Assembly: GCF_018991925.1 (NCBI RefSeq)
Contig: NW_024735503.1
Location: 4,368,884 to 4,432,883 of the forward strand
From: Homarus americanus
Lineage: Eukaryota > Arthropoda > Malacostraca > Decapoda > Nephropidae
DNA length: 64,000 nt
Direction of reading: 5' to 3'
The notes under the pieces are model-generated. The model was given only the letters and a program-made list of their open reading frames with translations. It ran no database searches and was not told the DNA's origin. Position 1 is the first letter of the stretch; each line of letters opens with the position of its first letter. Positions 47,075-59,425 of the stretch are shown here, piece after piece. The translations under genes and the position numbers were made by a program.

Positions 47075-49870
47075 GTGTGGCTGTGTCTGTGGTGGTGTGG
47101 CTGTGTTTGTGGTGGTGTGGCTGTGTTTGTGGTGGTGTGGCTGTGTTTGTGGTGGTGGGGCTGTGTTTGTGGTGGTGTGGCTGTTTTGGTGGTGTGGCTG
47201 TCTGTGGTGGTGTGGCTGTGTTTGGTGGTGTGGCTGTCTGTGGTGGTGTGGCTGTGTTTGGTGGTGTGGCTGTCTGTGGTGGCGTGGCTGTGTTTGTGGT
47301 GGTGTGGCTGTGTTTGTGGTGGTGTGGCTTGTTTGGTGGTGTGGCTGTCTGTGGTGGCGTGGCTGTGTTTGTGGTGGTGTGGCTGTGTTTGTGGTGGTGT
47401 GGCTGTGTTTGTGGTGGTGTGGCTGTGTTTGTGGTGGTGGGGCTGTGTTTGTGGTGGTGTGGCTGTTTTGGTGGTGTGGCTGTCTGTGGTGGTGTGGCTG
47501 TGTTTGGTGGTGTGGCTGTCTGTGGTGGTGTGGCTGTGTTTGTGGTGGTTGTGGCTGTGTTTGTGGTGGTGTGGCCGTGTTTGTGGTGGTGGGGCTATGT
47601 TTGTGGTGGTGTGGCTGTCGGTGGTGTGGCTGTGTTTGTGGTGGTGTGGCTGTGTTTGTGGTGGTGTGACTGTTTTGGTGGTGTGGCTGTCTGTGGTGGT
47701 GTGGCTGTGTTTGTGGTGGTGTGGCTGTTTTGGTGGTGTGGCTGTCTGTGGTGGTGTGGCTGTGTGTTTGGTGGTGTGGCTGTCTGTGGTGGTGTGGCTG
47801 TGTTTGTGGTGGTTGTGGATGTGTTTGTGGTGGTGTGGCTGTGTTTGTGGTGGTGTGGCTGTGTTTGTGGTGGTGTGGCTGTGTTTGTGGTGGTGGGGCT
47901 GTCTGTGGTGGGTGTGGCTGTGTTTGTGGTGGTGTGGCTGTGTTTGTGGTGGTGTGGCTGTGTTTGGTGGTGTGGCTGTCTGTGGTGGCGTGGCTGTGTT
48001 TGTGGTGGTTGTGGCTGTGTTTGTGGTGGTGTGGCCGTGTTTGTGGTGGTGTGGCTGTGTTTGTGGTGGTGTGGCTGTCTGTGGTGGTGTGGCTGTGTTT
48101 TGGTGTGGCTGTGTTTGTGGTGGTGTGGCTATGTTTGTGGTGGTGTGGCTGTCTGTGGTGGTGTGGCTGTGTTTGTGGTGGTGTGGCTGTGTTGGTGGGT
48201 GGTGTGGCTGTTTTTTGGTGGTGTGGCTGTCTGTGGTGGTGTGGCTGTGTTTGTGGTGGGTGGCTGTGTTTGTGGTGGTGGCTGTGTTTGTGGTGGTGTG
48301 GCTGTTTTGGTGGTGTGGCTGTCTGTGGTGGTGTGGTATGTTTGTGGTGGTGTGGCTGTGTTTGTGGTGGTGTGGCTGTGTTTGTGATTGGTGGCTGTGT
48401 TTGTGGTGGGTGGGGGCTGTATGTGGTGGTGTGGCTGTGTTTGTGGTGGTGTGGCTGTGTTTGTGGTGGTGTGGCTGTTTGTGGTGGTGTGGCTGTGTTT
48501 GTGGTGGTGTGGCTGTGTCTTTGGTGTGTGGCTGTGTTTGTGGTGGGTGGCTGTGTTTGTGGTGGTGTGGCTGTGTCTTTTGGTGGTGTGGCTGTGTTTG
48601 TGGTGGTGTGGCTGTCTGTGGTGGTGTGGCTGTGTTTGTGGTGGTGTGGCTGTGTTTGTGGTGGTGTGGCTGTCTCTTTTGGTGGTGTGGCTGTGTTTGT
48701 GGTGGTGTGGCTGTGTTTGTGGTGGTGTGGCTGTGTTTGTGGTGGTGTGGCTGTGTCTTTTGGTGGTATTTGCCTTGTCTGTGGTGGTGTGGCTGTGTTT
48801 GTGGTGGTGTGGCTGTGTTTGTGGTGGTGTCGCCGTGTTTGTGGTGGTGTGGCTGTGTCTTTTGGTGGTGTGGCTGTGTTTGTGGTGGTGTGGCTGTGTT
48901 TGTGGTGGTGTGGCTGTGTTTGTGGTGGTGTGGCTGTGTTTGTGTTGGTAGGGCTGTGTTTGTGGTGGTGACTGTCTGTGGTGGTGTGGCTGTGTTTGTG
49001 GTGGTGTGGCTGTGTTTGTGGTGGTGTGGCCGTGTTTGTGGTGGTGTGGCTGTGTCTTTGGTGGTGTGGCTGTGTTTGTGGTGGTGTGGCTGTGTTTGTG
49101 GTGGTGTGGCTGTGTTTGTGGTGGTGTGGCTGTGTTTGTGTTGGTAGGGCTGTGTTTGTGGTGGTGTGACTGTGTTTGTGGTAGTGTGACTGTGTTTGTG
49201 TGGTTGTGGCCGTGTTTGTGGTGGTGTGTCTGTGTTTGTGGTGGTGTGGCTGTGTCTGTGGTGGTGTGGCTGTGTTTGTGTTGGTAGGGCTGTGTTTGTG
49301 GTAGTGTGGCTGTGTTTGTGGTGGTGTGGCTGTGTTTGTGATGGTGTGTCTGTGTTTGTGGTGGTGTGGCTGTGTCTGTGGTGGTGTGGCTGTGTTTGTG
49401 TTGGTGTGGCTGTGTTTGTGGTAGTGTGACTGTGTTTGTGGTTGTGTGGCCGTGTTTGTGGTGGTGTGTCTGTGTTTGTGGTGGTGTGGCTGTGTCTGGT
49501 GGTGTGGCTGTGTTTGTGTTGGTAGGGCTGTGTTTGTGGTAGTGTGGCTGTGTTTGTGGTGGTGTGGCTGTGTTTGTGATGGTGTGTCTGTGTTTGTGGT
49601 GGTGTGGCTGTGTCTGTGGTGGTGTGGCTGTGTTTGTGGTAGTGTGGCTGTGTTTGTGGTGGTGTGGCTGTGTTTGTGGTGGTGTGGCTGTGTTTGTGGT
49701 GGTGTGGCTGTGTTTGTGGTGGTGTGGCTGTGTTTGTGGTGGTGTGGCCGTGTTTGTGGTGGTGTGGCCTTGTTTGTGGTGGTGTGGCTGTGTTTGTGGT
49801 GGTGTGGCTGTGTTTGTGGTGGTGTGGCCGTGTTTGTGGTGGTGTGGCTGTGTTTATGGTGGCTTTGTTT
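47075..49870 (+). repeat. 18-bp minisatellite
   Basis: About 150 copies of GTGGCTGTGTTTGTGGTG. The left part (to about 48400) is richer in short units that lack a few bases, while the right part is regular. The period is a multiple of three and the unit has no stop in most frames, which explains ORFs of 1003 codons on the minus strand and up to 701 on the plus strand. Confidence 0.96.
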
Positions 49871-50079
49871 GTCGTGCCGGGGTAATGGTGATGTGGTCAT
49901 GGTTTGTGTAGGCGACCAAGAGGTGGCGGTGATGAACATAAGAATGGAGGAAATTACAGCGGTCCTATTAATCCATACTAGGCAGTCCCGTACACACACA
50001 CACACACAGACACACACCATGTGGGGAGCGGCCGAGAGATATGACCCGTAGATAACACTGTTTGGTTAAGTAACAATAG

Positions 50080-50083
50080 CGAT

Positions 50084-50126
<43 letters not shown>

Positions 50127-50770
50127 GTCCTTCATCCCCCCCCACTACCATTATCACTTCCACCACTACCATTATCACCACCACCATTATCACCGCCACT
50201 ATCACCACCACTACCACTATAACTGGCACTACTGCTATAACCAGCACTACCACTATCACCATGGCCACCAGTTGACCCAATAATGGTGGGGGAGATAGGC
50301 CGTCACTATCCTCGTTGATGGCTATAGAGTTACCCAGGTCCCCCACCAATACCCTCCTGACCCCCCCACAAATACCCTCCTGACTCCCACCAATAACCTC
50401 CTGACCTCCACAAATACCCTCCTAACCCCCACCAACACCTACTGACCCCCACCAACACCCACTGACCCCCACCAATACCCTCCTGACCCCCACCAACACC
50501 TCCTGACCCCACCACACCACTGACCCCCACCAACACCTGACCTCACCAACACCTACTGACCCCCACCAATACCTACCTACTGACCCCACCAACACCCACT
50601 GACTGATCCCCCAATACCCTCCCACCAACACCTACTGACCCCCATCCTGACCCCACCAATACCCATCTGACTCCTAATACCCTCCTGACCCCCACTAACA
50701 CCTACTGACCCCCACCAACACCTACTGACCCCCACCAATACCACCTGACCCCCATCAACAACACCTGACC
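50080..50770 (+). repeat. CTA/CAC microsatellite and CTGACCCCCACCAACACC minisatellite
   Basis: (CTA)n at 50084-50125, ACC-rich sequence to 50275, then about 20 degenerate copies of a unit near CTGACCCCCACCAACACC (50335-50770). Confidence 0.85.
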
Positions 50771-50804
50771 TCGGGGCCAGACCTTGAATTTCTTGTTAAT
50801 AGTA

Positions 50805-50996
50805 CTGTATAAGTTAGGTCAAGCTAGGTTAGGTTAGGTTAGGACAAGTTAGGTTAGGTTAGGACAAGTTAGGTTAGGTTAGGACAAGCTAGGTTAGGTT
50901 AGGACAAGTTAGGTTAGGTTAGGACAAGCTAAGTTAGGTTAGGTTAGGTTAGGTTAGGTTAGGTTAGGACAAATTTGGTTAGGTTAGGTTAGGCTA
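50805..50996 (+). repeat. TTAGG-derived array
   Basis: GGTTA units organised in a larger unit with GGACAAGTTAGGTTAGGTTA, an interstitial telomere-type tract that has formed its own higher-order repeat. Confidence 0.85.
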
Positions 50997-50999
50997 GGT

Positions 51000-51068
51000 C
51001 TAGATGGATTTGTTTATTATAATTCGTAATAGTATTAGTATTAGTTATGTTGGTAGTAGTAGTGGTAA

Positions 51069-51101
<33 letters not shown>

Positions 51102-52784
51102 AGGAACAGCTGTAGTGTTGTTAAGTATAAGTGGTAACAATAACACTTAAATATGACTCACGTAATCTTAAGTAAGTTAAATGACAACAGAAAACGGGAA
51201 TTGTACTTGTTTAGTTTACTCAACAATCTTAAACAAAATCAAAAGAAAAACAAAACACTATCTCATATTATTTTTGTTTGTCTTTTATTATAAGACAAAA
51301 TATTACGAGGAAGATTTGTATTATCTATATACATTTTAATAGAGAGAAAGTAGACTACCACAGAGACGTGTAATGACCAAACTGGCAACGTGTGGTAGTT
51401 TGTGGGGAGGAGGGGAGGTAGTGGGGGTGGGGGAAATGGAGAGGGGTGGAGGTAGGAGGGAGAGTAGGGGGATAGGGTAGGATGGGAGGTAGTGGGGGTG
51501 AGGGATTGGGGAAAGGAGAGGGATGGTGTAGGAGGAGGGGGAGGGGATGTCGGAGGAGAAGGAGGGGATGTGTTGTGGAGTAGGGGAGGTAGTGGGGGGT
51601 GAGAGGTGGGGGGAAATGGAGAGGGAGAGGGGTAGAAGGAGAAGGAGGGGATGTGGGATGGAGGAGGGGGGGAACTATACCCTTCCGAGTTGCCACATAC
51701 CCAGTTTCTCAGCACTCACGGGGCACTAGAGTGTGCAGTGTGGTGGTAGCAGTGGCACTCAGTCTAGCTCGCTCGCCCCAGCTGTCCTGTCTGACCCTTG
51801 TGGCGGTAGACACACACACACACGGTAAGCACCCCTGAGGAGGAGGAAGAGGTGTCACTGGTATAAAAACAGTCACCTTTACCTACCTGGACGTGACAGT
51901 GAGTGAGACAGTGTGAGAGACAGACAGGGATAAAGAAACAGAGAAAGACAGGAGATTAAAGGAAGTGAGAATTGAAGTGATATAAAATCAAGTGTAATAT
52001 TATTTTTATATATAAACCCGTGAATGTGAAAGAGACAGACAGACAGACAGACAGAAAGACAGAGACAGAGAGACGGGAGAGGAAAAAAAATATCTGGTCA
52101 CTGGGTATATGAAGAGTGTATCATTTATGTTAAGATAAGTGTAAGTGCGTTTATATGACTCCAGGGTGTGTGTAGGTGTGTGTTTGACATTGAAGTGTAC
52201 TGTATAACCTACAAGGGGTCCTGTGACAATGACTTCACGAGTGTATTTTCTGGGTGTAGAATCTGTGTAGGTGTTTGATGCAGGTTAAAGTGTAAGGTGT
52301 CGGTGTGTATGTGTGTGTGTGTATGTTGCTCTGTGTATGGCTGTGTATTTCTTATTGTGTTCAGTGTGACAAGAGACTGGTGTTGTCGTGTTTGTGTGGC
52401 CCGGGTGTAATTTAGGGTGTATTCTTGAGTGAGTTTTTAGTTTAGTGTGTCAAGTGTGTGTAGGTGTAGTGTGACAATTAATATATAGAGGAAGTGTAGG
52501 CGGCAGAATGGTGTAGCACAGTGTACTTTCTCTCCCCCGCCCCCCCCCCTTCCTGGGTGTAGAAGTGTATTCCTGGCACTTAGGTGTAGTGCGTGAGTGT
52601 ATAATGTATGAAATCTTGTTAGTAGGGGAGTGTTTTAAGTGTATGCTTGAGTGTGTATGTTTATGTGGGTGTATATATGCGCGCTTGTGTGTATTTTGCA
52701 TGCGTGTATAATTATTTTTTGGGTCGTGTGTATGATAAATGTTTGTATCTACGATTATTTATATGTGTACTTCTGTGTGTGTGT
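51000..52784. other. Intergenic, no gene seen
   Basis: (AGT)n near 51055-51100, G/A-rich sequence 51400-51675 and GACA repeats near 52030. A CA run followed by GTAAGC at 51822 could be a non-coding first exon, but nothing downstream supports it. Confidence 0.35.
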
Positions 52785-53737
52785 AATAATAATAATAATA
52801 ATAATTAACGGTTTATTGAAAGAGCTTGGCAACCAGAAGGCTGAAAATATACAGTTACATATTTGGGGAATGGGTTACGAATTACAAATAATATACAAGT
52901 AACATAAGTGATACAAATAAGACATATAATAACTTAGATGGGGAAAAGCTCAAACTACAGTGCATTTCAACATAGTGACAGTGCAAGAAGTAGGATTTAC
53001 AGGGAGTGAATACACTGGTTTATTACAAGTTATTGATAATTTTTACAATGGTTGGGACTGGGCTGTTCTTATAGCGATCAGTTCGTGCACGTATGGGCTG
53101 GATGCGGTTGTGGTGTCGAACAGCAATTCTCGGGCTTGGGATCTCAGGTGGTAGTAGGAGCCGGTGTCGAGGATGGTGTAGAAGCTTCTTACCAAATTTG
53201 CAGATGAGGTCGTGGTGATGGTCAGTGAGAGTCGAAAGGGTCAGTGTGTTGAGCGCTTCTTGATATGTGGAGTAGGAAGGGAGAGAATAATCTTGCATGC
53301 CCTCTTTTGCACTTTTTCTAGGTGTTTACGTTGTGTGGCATTTAGGGAGGAAGACCAGGTAGGGGAGGCATGGGTGAGCTTGGGAAGTATGAATGTTGTG
53401 TAAACACTGAGGAGCTCGGGTGCAGGAACTCCGAGGGACTTGAGTCGGCGGAGGAGGTGGAGACGGAAACTGGAGGATTTGACAACTTCACTGACGTGTG
53501 GTTTCCAATTTAGTTTGTTGTCTATGGTGACGCCGAGGAGCTTCGTGGAATCTACAACCTGGAGTGTGTTCGGATCTAAAGTAATGGAAGGAGGTGGGAC
53601 AATGTCGGAGGAGAGGTTCATGTGCATAACCATGGTCTTGGTATGGTTGATGGTGACATGGTTGTTGGTGGCCCAGTTTTGGAGACTGTTCAATAAATCC
53701 TGAAGGGCGGTATAGTTGGGAGCAGAATTGTTGACGC

Positions 53738-53738
<1 letters not shown>
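52785..53738 (-). mobile_element. LINE 3' end (third copy of the family)
   Basis: Minus-strand RT C-terminus: TINHTKTMVMHMN, LLGVTIDNKLNWKPHV, FILPKLTHASPTWSSSLN and KVQKRACKIIL. After one frame break come LLHHPRHRLLLPPE and RARTDRYKNSPVPTIVKIIN. It is 5'-truncated where it meets a (TG)n tract at 53739. The 3' end has AATAAACCGTTAATTATT and the (ATT)n tail (52785-52806), the same 3' end as the decayed copy at 14880-18358. Confidence 0.88.
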
Positions 53739-53776
<38 letters not shown>

Positions 53777-53781
53777 ATATG

Positions 53782-53954
53782 TATATGCTGATAACCACAA
53801 GGAAAGAAGAAAACACGAAATTCCCAAGCGCTTTCGTGTAATTCACATCTTCAGGGGTGAGTACTCAGTCTGTACTCACCCCTGAAGATGTGAATTACAC
53901 GAAAGCGCTTGGGAACTTCGTGTTTTCTTCTTTCCTTGTGGTTATCAGCATATA
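53782..53954. mobile_element. Palindrome of two Penelope-like termini
   Basis: Two 83-bp arms (53782-53864 and 53872-53954) are inverted copies with one mismatch, separated by TCAGTCT. Each arm equals the terminus of the element at 24855-24935 and carries the hammerhead-like core: on the plus strand CTGAAGA at 53882-53888, GAAA at 53901-53904, AGCGCT at 53904-53909 and the predicted cleavage after 53910. The left arm has the same core on the minus strand. Confidence 0.8.
53877..53915 (+). ncRNA. Hammerhead-ribozyme-like motif (plus-strand arm)
   Basis: CCC (53879-53881), CUGAAGA, stem GUG/CAC, GAAA, palindromic AGCGCU, U, GGG (53911-53913). Same features and reservations as the copy at 24892-24926. 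Confidence 0.5.
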
Positions 53955-54239
53955 CCTAGATCACGCGCACCTACAGTGATTTACTTGCATATATATATAT
54001 GTATGTATACCAGTGTGCATAACTATAAAATAACTACATAAAGACCATTGTTTACACATGATCTCAGATAAGTACAATAATACCAATTGTTTACTTCTGT
54101 CTACAACTCATTTTATCTACACATTGTTTACACTCTATCTCCACGTAAGGTATAAAACACATTCTGGCCACCATTTTTTAGCCAAGTTTAGTGAAGTTAA
54201 TGGTAAGTTATGGCTCCATTGTTCTCTTGAGGCCATTAT

Positions 54240-55020
54240 TACACCCCATTATTGTCCTCCTCGTCACTGTTGTTCTCCTCGTCACTGTTGTCCTCCTCGC
54301 CACTGTTGTCCTCCTCGCCACTGTTGTCCTCCTCGCCACTGTTGTCCTCCTCGTCACTGTTGTCCTCCTCGTCACTGTTGTCCTCCTCGTCACTGTTGTC
54401 CTCCTCGTCACTGTTGTCCTCCTCGTCACTGTTTTCCTCCTCGTCACTGTTGTCCTCCTCGTCACTGTTGTCCTCCTCGTCACTGTTGTCCTCCTCGTCA
54501 CTGTTGTCCTCCTCGTCACTGTTGTCCTCCTCGTCACTGTTGTCCTCCTCGTCACTGTTGTCCTCCTCGTCACTGTTTTCCTCCTCGTCACTGTTGTCCT
54601 CCTCGTCACTGTTGTCCTCCTCGTCACTGTTGTCCTCCTCGTCACTGTTGTCCTCCTCGTCACTGTTGTCCTCCTCGTCACTGTTGTCCTCCTCGTCACT
54701 GTTGTCCTCCTCGTCACTGTTTTCCTCCTCGTCACTGTTGTCCTCCTCGTCACTGTCACCTCCTCTGTTGTCACTGTTGTCCTCCTCGTCACTGTTGTCC
54801 TCCTCGTCACTCCCTCGTCACTGTTGTCCTCCTCGTCACTGTTGTTCCTCCTCTCGTCACTGTTGTCCTCCTCGTCACTGTTGTCCTCCTCGCCACTGTT
54901 CCTCCTCGTCACTGTTTGTCCTCCTCGTCACTGTTGTCCTCCTCGTCACGTCACTGTTGTCCTCCTCGTCACTCGTCACTGTTGTCCTCCTCGTCACTGT
55001 TGTCCTCCTCGCCACTGTTT
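54240..55020 (+). repeat. 18-bp minisatellite
   Basis: About 43 copies of CTGTTGTCCTCCTCGTCA, very homogeneous to 54750 and then with small indels. Long frames on both strands (RRTTVT type on minus) are by-products. Confidence 0.96.
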
Positions 55021-55266
55021 TCAGTCTCTGTATCAGCTTTGACTTTTCATAGCAAATTCTGGAGTTGATATCGATTTATTTTCTTTCTTTATTGTTTGAT
55101 TGTTTATTGTGGGGGGGTGAGGGAGGGGCATGGGGGGAGAAGGGGGAACGGGTACTGTTTGTTTGTTTGTTTGTTTGTTTGTGAGTGTTTTTCATTTTAA
55201 TTGTTTATTTACTTTTCTGGGGAGGGTGGAGGAAGTTTTTGATGGAGTGATTGTTCATTAAATAAG

Positions 55267-55318
<52 letters not shown>

Positions 55319-55357
55319 AGTTGCCTCCTAACTCTTTGTCTTTTTTGTTTGTCACTC

Positions 55358-55397
<40 letters not shown>

Positions 55398-55429
55398 ATC
55401 CACTGCCGCATTATTAAATATCATGGCCA

Positions 55430-56955
55430 CTGGACAACCGTCTCATCCACTTAGGGTTAAACTTATCCACTTGGTTGAGCTCATCCACTAGGTTAAACTT
55501 ATCCACTTAGGGTTAAACTCACCCACTAGGTTAAGCTCATCCACTTAGGGTTAAACTCACCCACTAGGTTAAGCTCATCCACTTAGGGTTAAACCCACCC
55601 ACTAGGTTAAGCTCATCCACTTAGGGTTAAACTCACCCACTAGGTTAAGCTCATCCACTTAGGGTTAAACTCACCCACTAGGTTAAGCTCATCCACTTAG
55701 GGTTAAACTCACCCACTAGGTTAAGCTCATCCACTTAGGGTTAAACTCACCCACTAGGTTAAACTTATCCACTTAGGGTTAAACTCACCCACTAGGTTAA
55801 GCTCATCCACTTAGGGTTAAACTCACCCACTAGGTTAAACTTATCCACTTAGGGTTAAACTCACCCACTCGGTTAAGCTCATCCACTTAGGGTTAAACTC
55901 ACCCACTAGGTTAAGCTCATCCATCGTAGGGTTAAACTCACCCACTAGGTTAAGCTCATCTACTTAGGGTTAAACTCACCCACTAGGTTAAGCTCATCCA
56001 CTTAGGGTTAAACTCATCCACTAGGTTAAACTTATCCACTTAGGGTTAAACTCACCCACTAGGTTAAGCTCATCCACTTAGGGTTAAACTCACCCACTAG
56101 GTTAAACTTATCCACTTAGGGTTAAACTCACCCACTTAGGGTTAAACTCACCCACGAGGTTAAACTTATCCACTTAGGGTTAAACTCATCCACTAGGTTA
56201 AACTTATCCACTTAGGGTTAAACTCACCTACTAGGTTAAGCTCATCCACTTAGGGTTAAACTCACCCACGAGGTTAAACTTATCCACTTAGGGTTAAACT
56301 CACCCACTACTTTAAGCTCATCCACTTAGGGTTAAACGCATCCACTAAGGGTTAAGCTCATCCACTAGGGTTAAACTCATCCACTTGGGGTAAAACTCAT
56401 CCACTAAGGGTTAAGCTCGTATCCACTAGGGTTAACTCTCATCCACTAAGGGTTAGACTCTCATCCACTTGGGGTTAAACTCATCCACTTAGGGTTAACT
56501 CATCTACTTAGGGATAAACTCATCCACTAAGGGTTAAGCTTTCATCCACTAGGGTTAAACTCTCATCCACTAAGGGTTAAACTCTCATCCACTAGGGGTT
56601 AGACTCCTCCACTAGGGGTTAAACTCATCCACTAAGGGTTAAACTCATCCACTAGGGGTTATTCATCCACTAAGGGTTAAATTCATCCACTAGGGGTTAA
56701 ACTCTCATCCACTAGGGGTTAAACTCTCATCCACTAGGGGTTAAACTCCTCCACTAGGGGTTAAACTCATCCACTAAGGGTTAAACTCATCCACTAGGCG
56801 TTAAATTCATCCACTTAGGGTTAAATTCATCCACTAGGGGTTAGACTCTCATCCACTAGGGGTTAAACTCATCCGCTAAGGGTTAAACTCGTTCACTAGG
56901 TTAAACTCTCATCCACTGGAGGTTAAACTCATCCACTAGGGGTTAAACTCTCTGG
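55430..56955 (+). repeat. 38-bp dimeric minisatellite grading into 19-bp monomers
   Basis: To about 56330 the unit is a dimer of CCACTTAGGGTTAAACTCA and a shorter CCACTAGGTTAAGCTCAT-like half. Beyond that only degenerate 18-20 bp monomers (CCACTAGGGGTTAAACTCAT) occur. Confidence 0.93.
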
Positions 56956-57559
56956 GGTTGATTGATTGGTTGTTTGATTGGCTTGTTTGGTTGCTTGGTT
57001 GGGGCACGTATTAAAAAGTGAAGAAGAAAGTGTAGTGATGATGAAGAGGAAGAAATACCAAAGAAGGATAGAAAGACGATTATGTGTAAAAGACAAGGAG
57101 AGACGGAGGGAAGAGAGGCTATGAAGGGAGACTCAAGCGGCCTTTAATTAAGCCTGATCTAATCTATTTTCTCTAAAGCCTGTTTTCTTTCAAGCCGTTT
57201 ACCTTAAAATCTGATAATCCGATTTCCTTTAATACTGACTTATATCATTTAGAACCGATTTATCCTCTAGCCGATTTCCTGTAAAACCGATTTTTCTTTA
57301 GGTATTACATATTTAGGAAAGTTTTATGTCCGTTTATTATTTCATTCATTTGTACGTCTTATTAACGAGGGATTTATGGGAAGTTCTGTTCAAGTTCAGC
57401 TTTAGAGATCTCTCGTTGAGCACTAAACGGTGTGTACCAACGAGTCTCTCAATAAGTGACTTAAAACAAAAGAGAATCGGACCTTTCTGGGTGGTGATTG
57501 GTGGATATAATCTCTTAAATTACAGACAAAAGGCGTTTGAATTGAATTGAATTTTATTG

Positions 57560-58240
57560 AAACAGTTTATTTAGTCAGAAAAACACAGATACAGAGTGGA
57601 TAATAATAACAATGGCTGAGCCAGTTGAGAACCTGAGCCTCTTGAACTGTAGAAGCGACGTGTTGATTGGCAACTGCAGTCTGCCTCTTGCATTGTAGAA
57701 ACGATGCATTGATTAGTGGATCCCGCCTTTTGTGTTGTGGAAGCGACGCATTGATTGGTAGAGCCCGCTTCTTGCCTTCTAGAAACGACGCCTCCATTGG
57801 TGGACCTAAATTTGTCTTGTCACGTGCCACCTGATTGGCGTAAGTGGGTCACGTAGTCGAATATAGATGCGCGCTAATTGGTGGATTTATAGTTACGTGT
57901 CAAGAAGGAGTGGATCCGGATTAAGCCAGAGTGAGGTCCGTTCCCTAAAGTCACGTGACACAACACAACTCCGTAGCTTCCTCCTACCCCAACTTTCGGG
58001 AGGGTGCATGATTGTTTGGGTACGGGCTTCTGTGTTTGGGTACGGCTTTGAGTACGTCCCTGTATGTTTGGGTACAGCTCTGTGTGTTTGGGTACGGCCC
58101 TGTGTGTTTCGGTATGGCTCTCTATGTTTAAGTACGTCCCTGTGTGATTTGGTACGGCCCTGTGTGTTTGGGTACGGCCCTATTTTTTGGGTACGGCCCT
58201 GGGTATGGCCCTATGCGTGTGTGTTTAGATACTGGCCTCT
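57560..58240 (+). repeat. Two degenerate minisatellites
   Basis: About four loose copies of a roughly 50-bp unit containing GTAGAAGCGACG and GATTGGTGGA (57640-57810), then about ten copies of TGTGTTTGGGTACGGCCC (58010-58215). No gene is supported between 56955 and 58620. Confidence 0.7.
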
Positions 58241-58636
58241 CCGTCCCTCTCGTCCTAATAACTAGAGGGAGGGGTCATCGACGTGTCCGGAACTAAACTT
58301 ATTGGGACAAATGAGAATTACCACCCCGCATTGTGTGACTTGGCGCCTCCCTGACTGTGGGCGACGGACACACACACACACACACACAGAGGGCGAGAGA
58401 GAGAGAGAGAGAGAGAGGATGAAGAAAAAGGAAGTATTTGAAAGATAAAGATAGAGAGAAAGAGACAAGAAAAAACGAAAACTATTTGAGAACGATAAAA
58501 CATGCATCAAGACTAAACACCCTAGCACTACTAGAGGAGGGGTTAGGTTAGGTTAGGTTTAGAATGATTAATCTTAAGGTGATCCGAATAAGAAAGGAAG
58601 AATCACCTTAACCCCAAAATTTTCTTTGTGTTTCAG

Positions 58637-58887
58637 GAGACAACAACAGCTCACTATACCGGGCAAGACGGACACACAGACATACAAGCGTCCGTCAAGA
58701 TACAACCGAGAAACAAACTAACACTGGTCAAGGAGACAAAGAGCTTCAGCTGCCACCAAGGACGAAGAGGTCACACAGGCAGTTCAGCAGGCACATAATA
58801 GACCAGGAAAAAAAAGCACCAACCAAGGATTTCGTCGGCGGATGTGATTCAGAGAGTGACAGCGAACGAAGACGGGGGTACTATTGA
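58637..58887 (+). CDS. Possible 3'-terminal exon, unknown protein
   Basis: A frame of 82 codons without stops follows a good acceptor (TTTCTTTGTGTTTCAG at 58621-58636) in phase 1 and ends at TGA 58885-58887. It is Arg-, Ser- and Gln-rich (for example FVGGCDSESDSERRRGYY at the end) and has no Met, so it could only be a downstream exon. No upstream exon was found. An open run this long has a few per cent chance per frame, so support is modest. Family not recognised. Confidence 0.28.
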
Positions 58888-59057
58888 TAAACATTATGTC
58901 CGGTGATTAACAGAACACTTCGACGAAACTCTTACTGTTAGCAGAAGTTGTCCGTCATCTAGCCAGGTATAGCTCTACGACTCACCTGTATATGTTCCGA
59001 GTGTGAGCGGCGGTAGACAAACTTTTGCTGAAGGTTTGGTTGTGATGTGTGACTGAC

Positions 59058-59413
59058 CTACACATCTCGAATTCTACACAGTTTGATAGTACCAGTATCT
59101 GTCATCCACCGTGCCATTGACAAGAAAAAGGTGTCAGCGCCGCCATGAACTGAAGTAGTGGTGTTAGTGGAGTTGTAATACATCCGGCCACGGGGAGCTA
59201 CACACACCATCTCAAATCCACATTCGGCAACTCCAAGGTGAGTGACGTAGGTACTTTTTCCCCCCTGAAGCTTCCGGCCATATCTGTGAGGCAAACAAGT
59301 CCATCTGGGTCACCTTTTGTTATGTCTACACCTGTGACGTGTTGTTGTGGGAATGACGTCACTTTCCTGATCAACTGCAGCACAATAACGTCACCAGAAT
59401 CCCACCAGTTCAT
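59058..59413 (-). pseudogene. Coding-like frame of about 118 codons with one homopolymer frameshift
   Basis: The minus strand starts MNWWDSGDVIVLQLIRK at 59411 and stays open to about 59262. There one missing base in a GGGGGGAAAAA run moves the frame; it then continues THLGVAECGFEMVCVAPRGR and ends at 59058. Composition is protein-like on both sides and the break sits exactly on a homopolymer, so a sequencing error or a recent mutation is likely. I do not recognise the family. It may be an exon or a small gene; the region just upstream is TTAGG repeat. Confidence 0.3.
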
Positions 59414-59425
59414 GTGTCTTTAACT

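Noticed and set aside
47009..50020. 1003-codon ORF on the minus strand (His/Thr/Pro/Gln-rich) and ORFs up to 701 codons on the plus strand
   Set aside because: They all lie in an 18-bp minisatellite whose period is a multiple of three and whose unit lacks stops, so several frames are open at once. No splice sites, homology-like domains or non-repeat coding sequence support a gene.
51700..51830. Possible 5' non-coding exon with donor GTAAGC at 51822
   Set aside because: No coding exon in a compatible phase could be linked to it; the exon-like frame at 58637 has no start codon.
54058..55068. ORFs of 200-336 codons on both strands
   Set aside because: By-products of the homogeneous 18-bp minisatellite.
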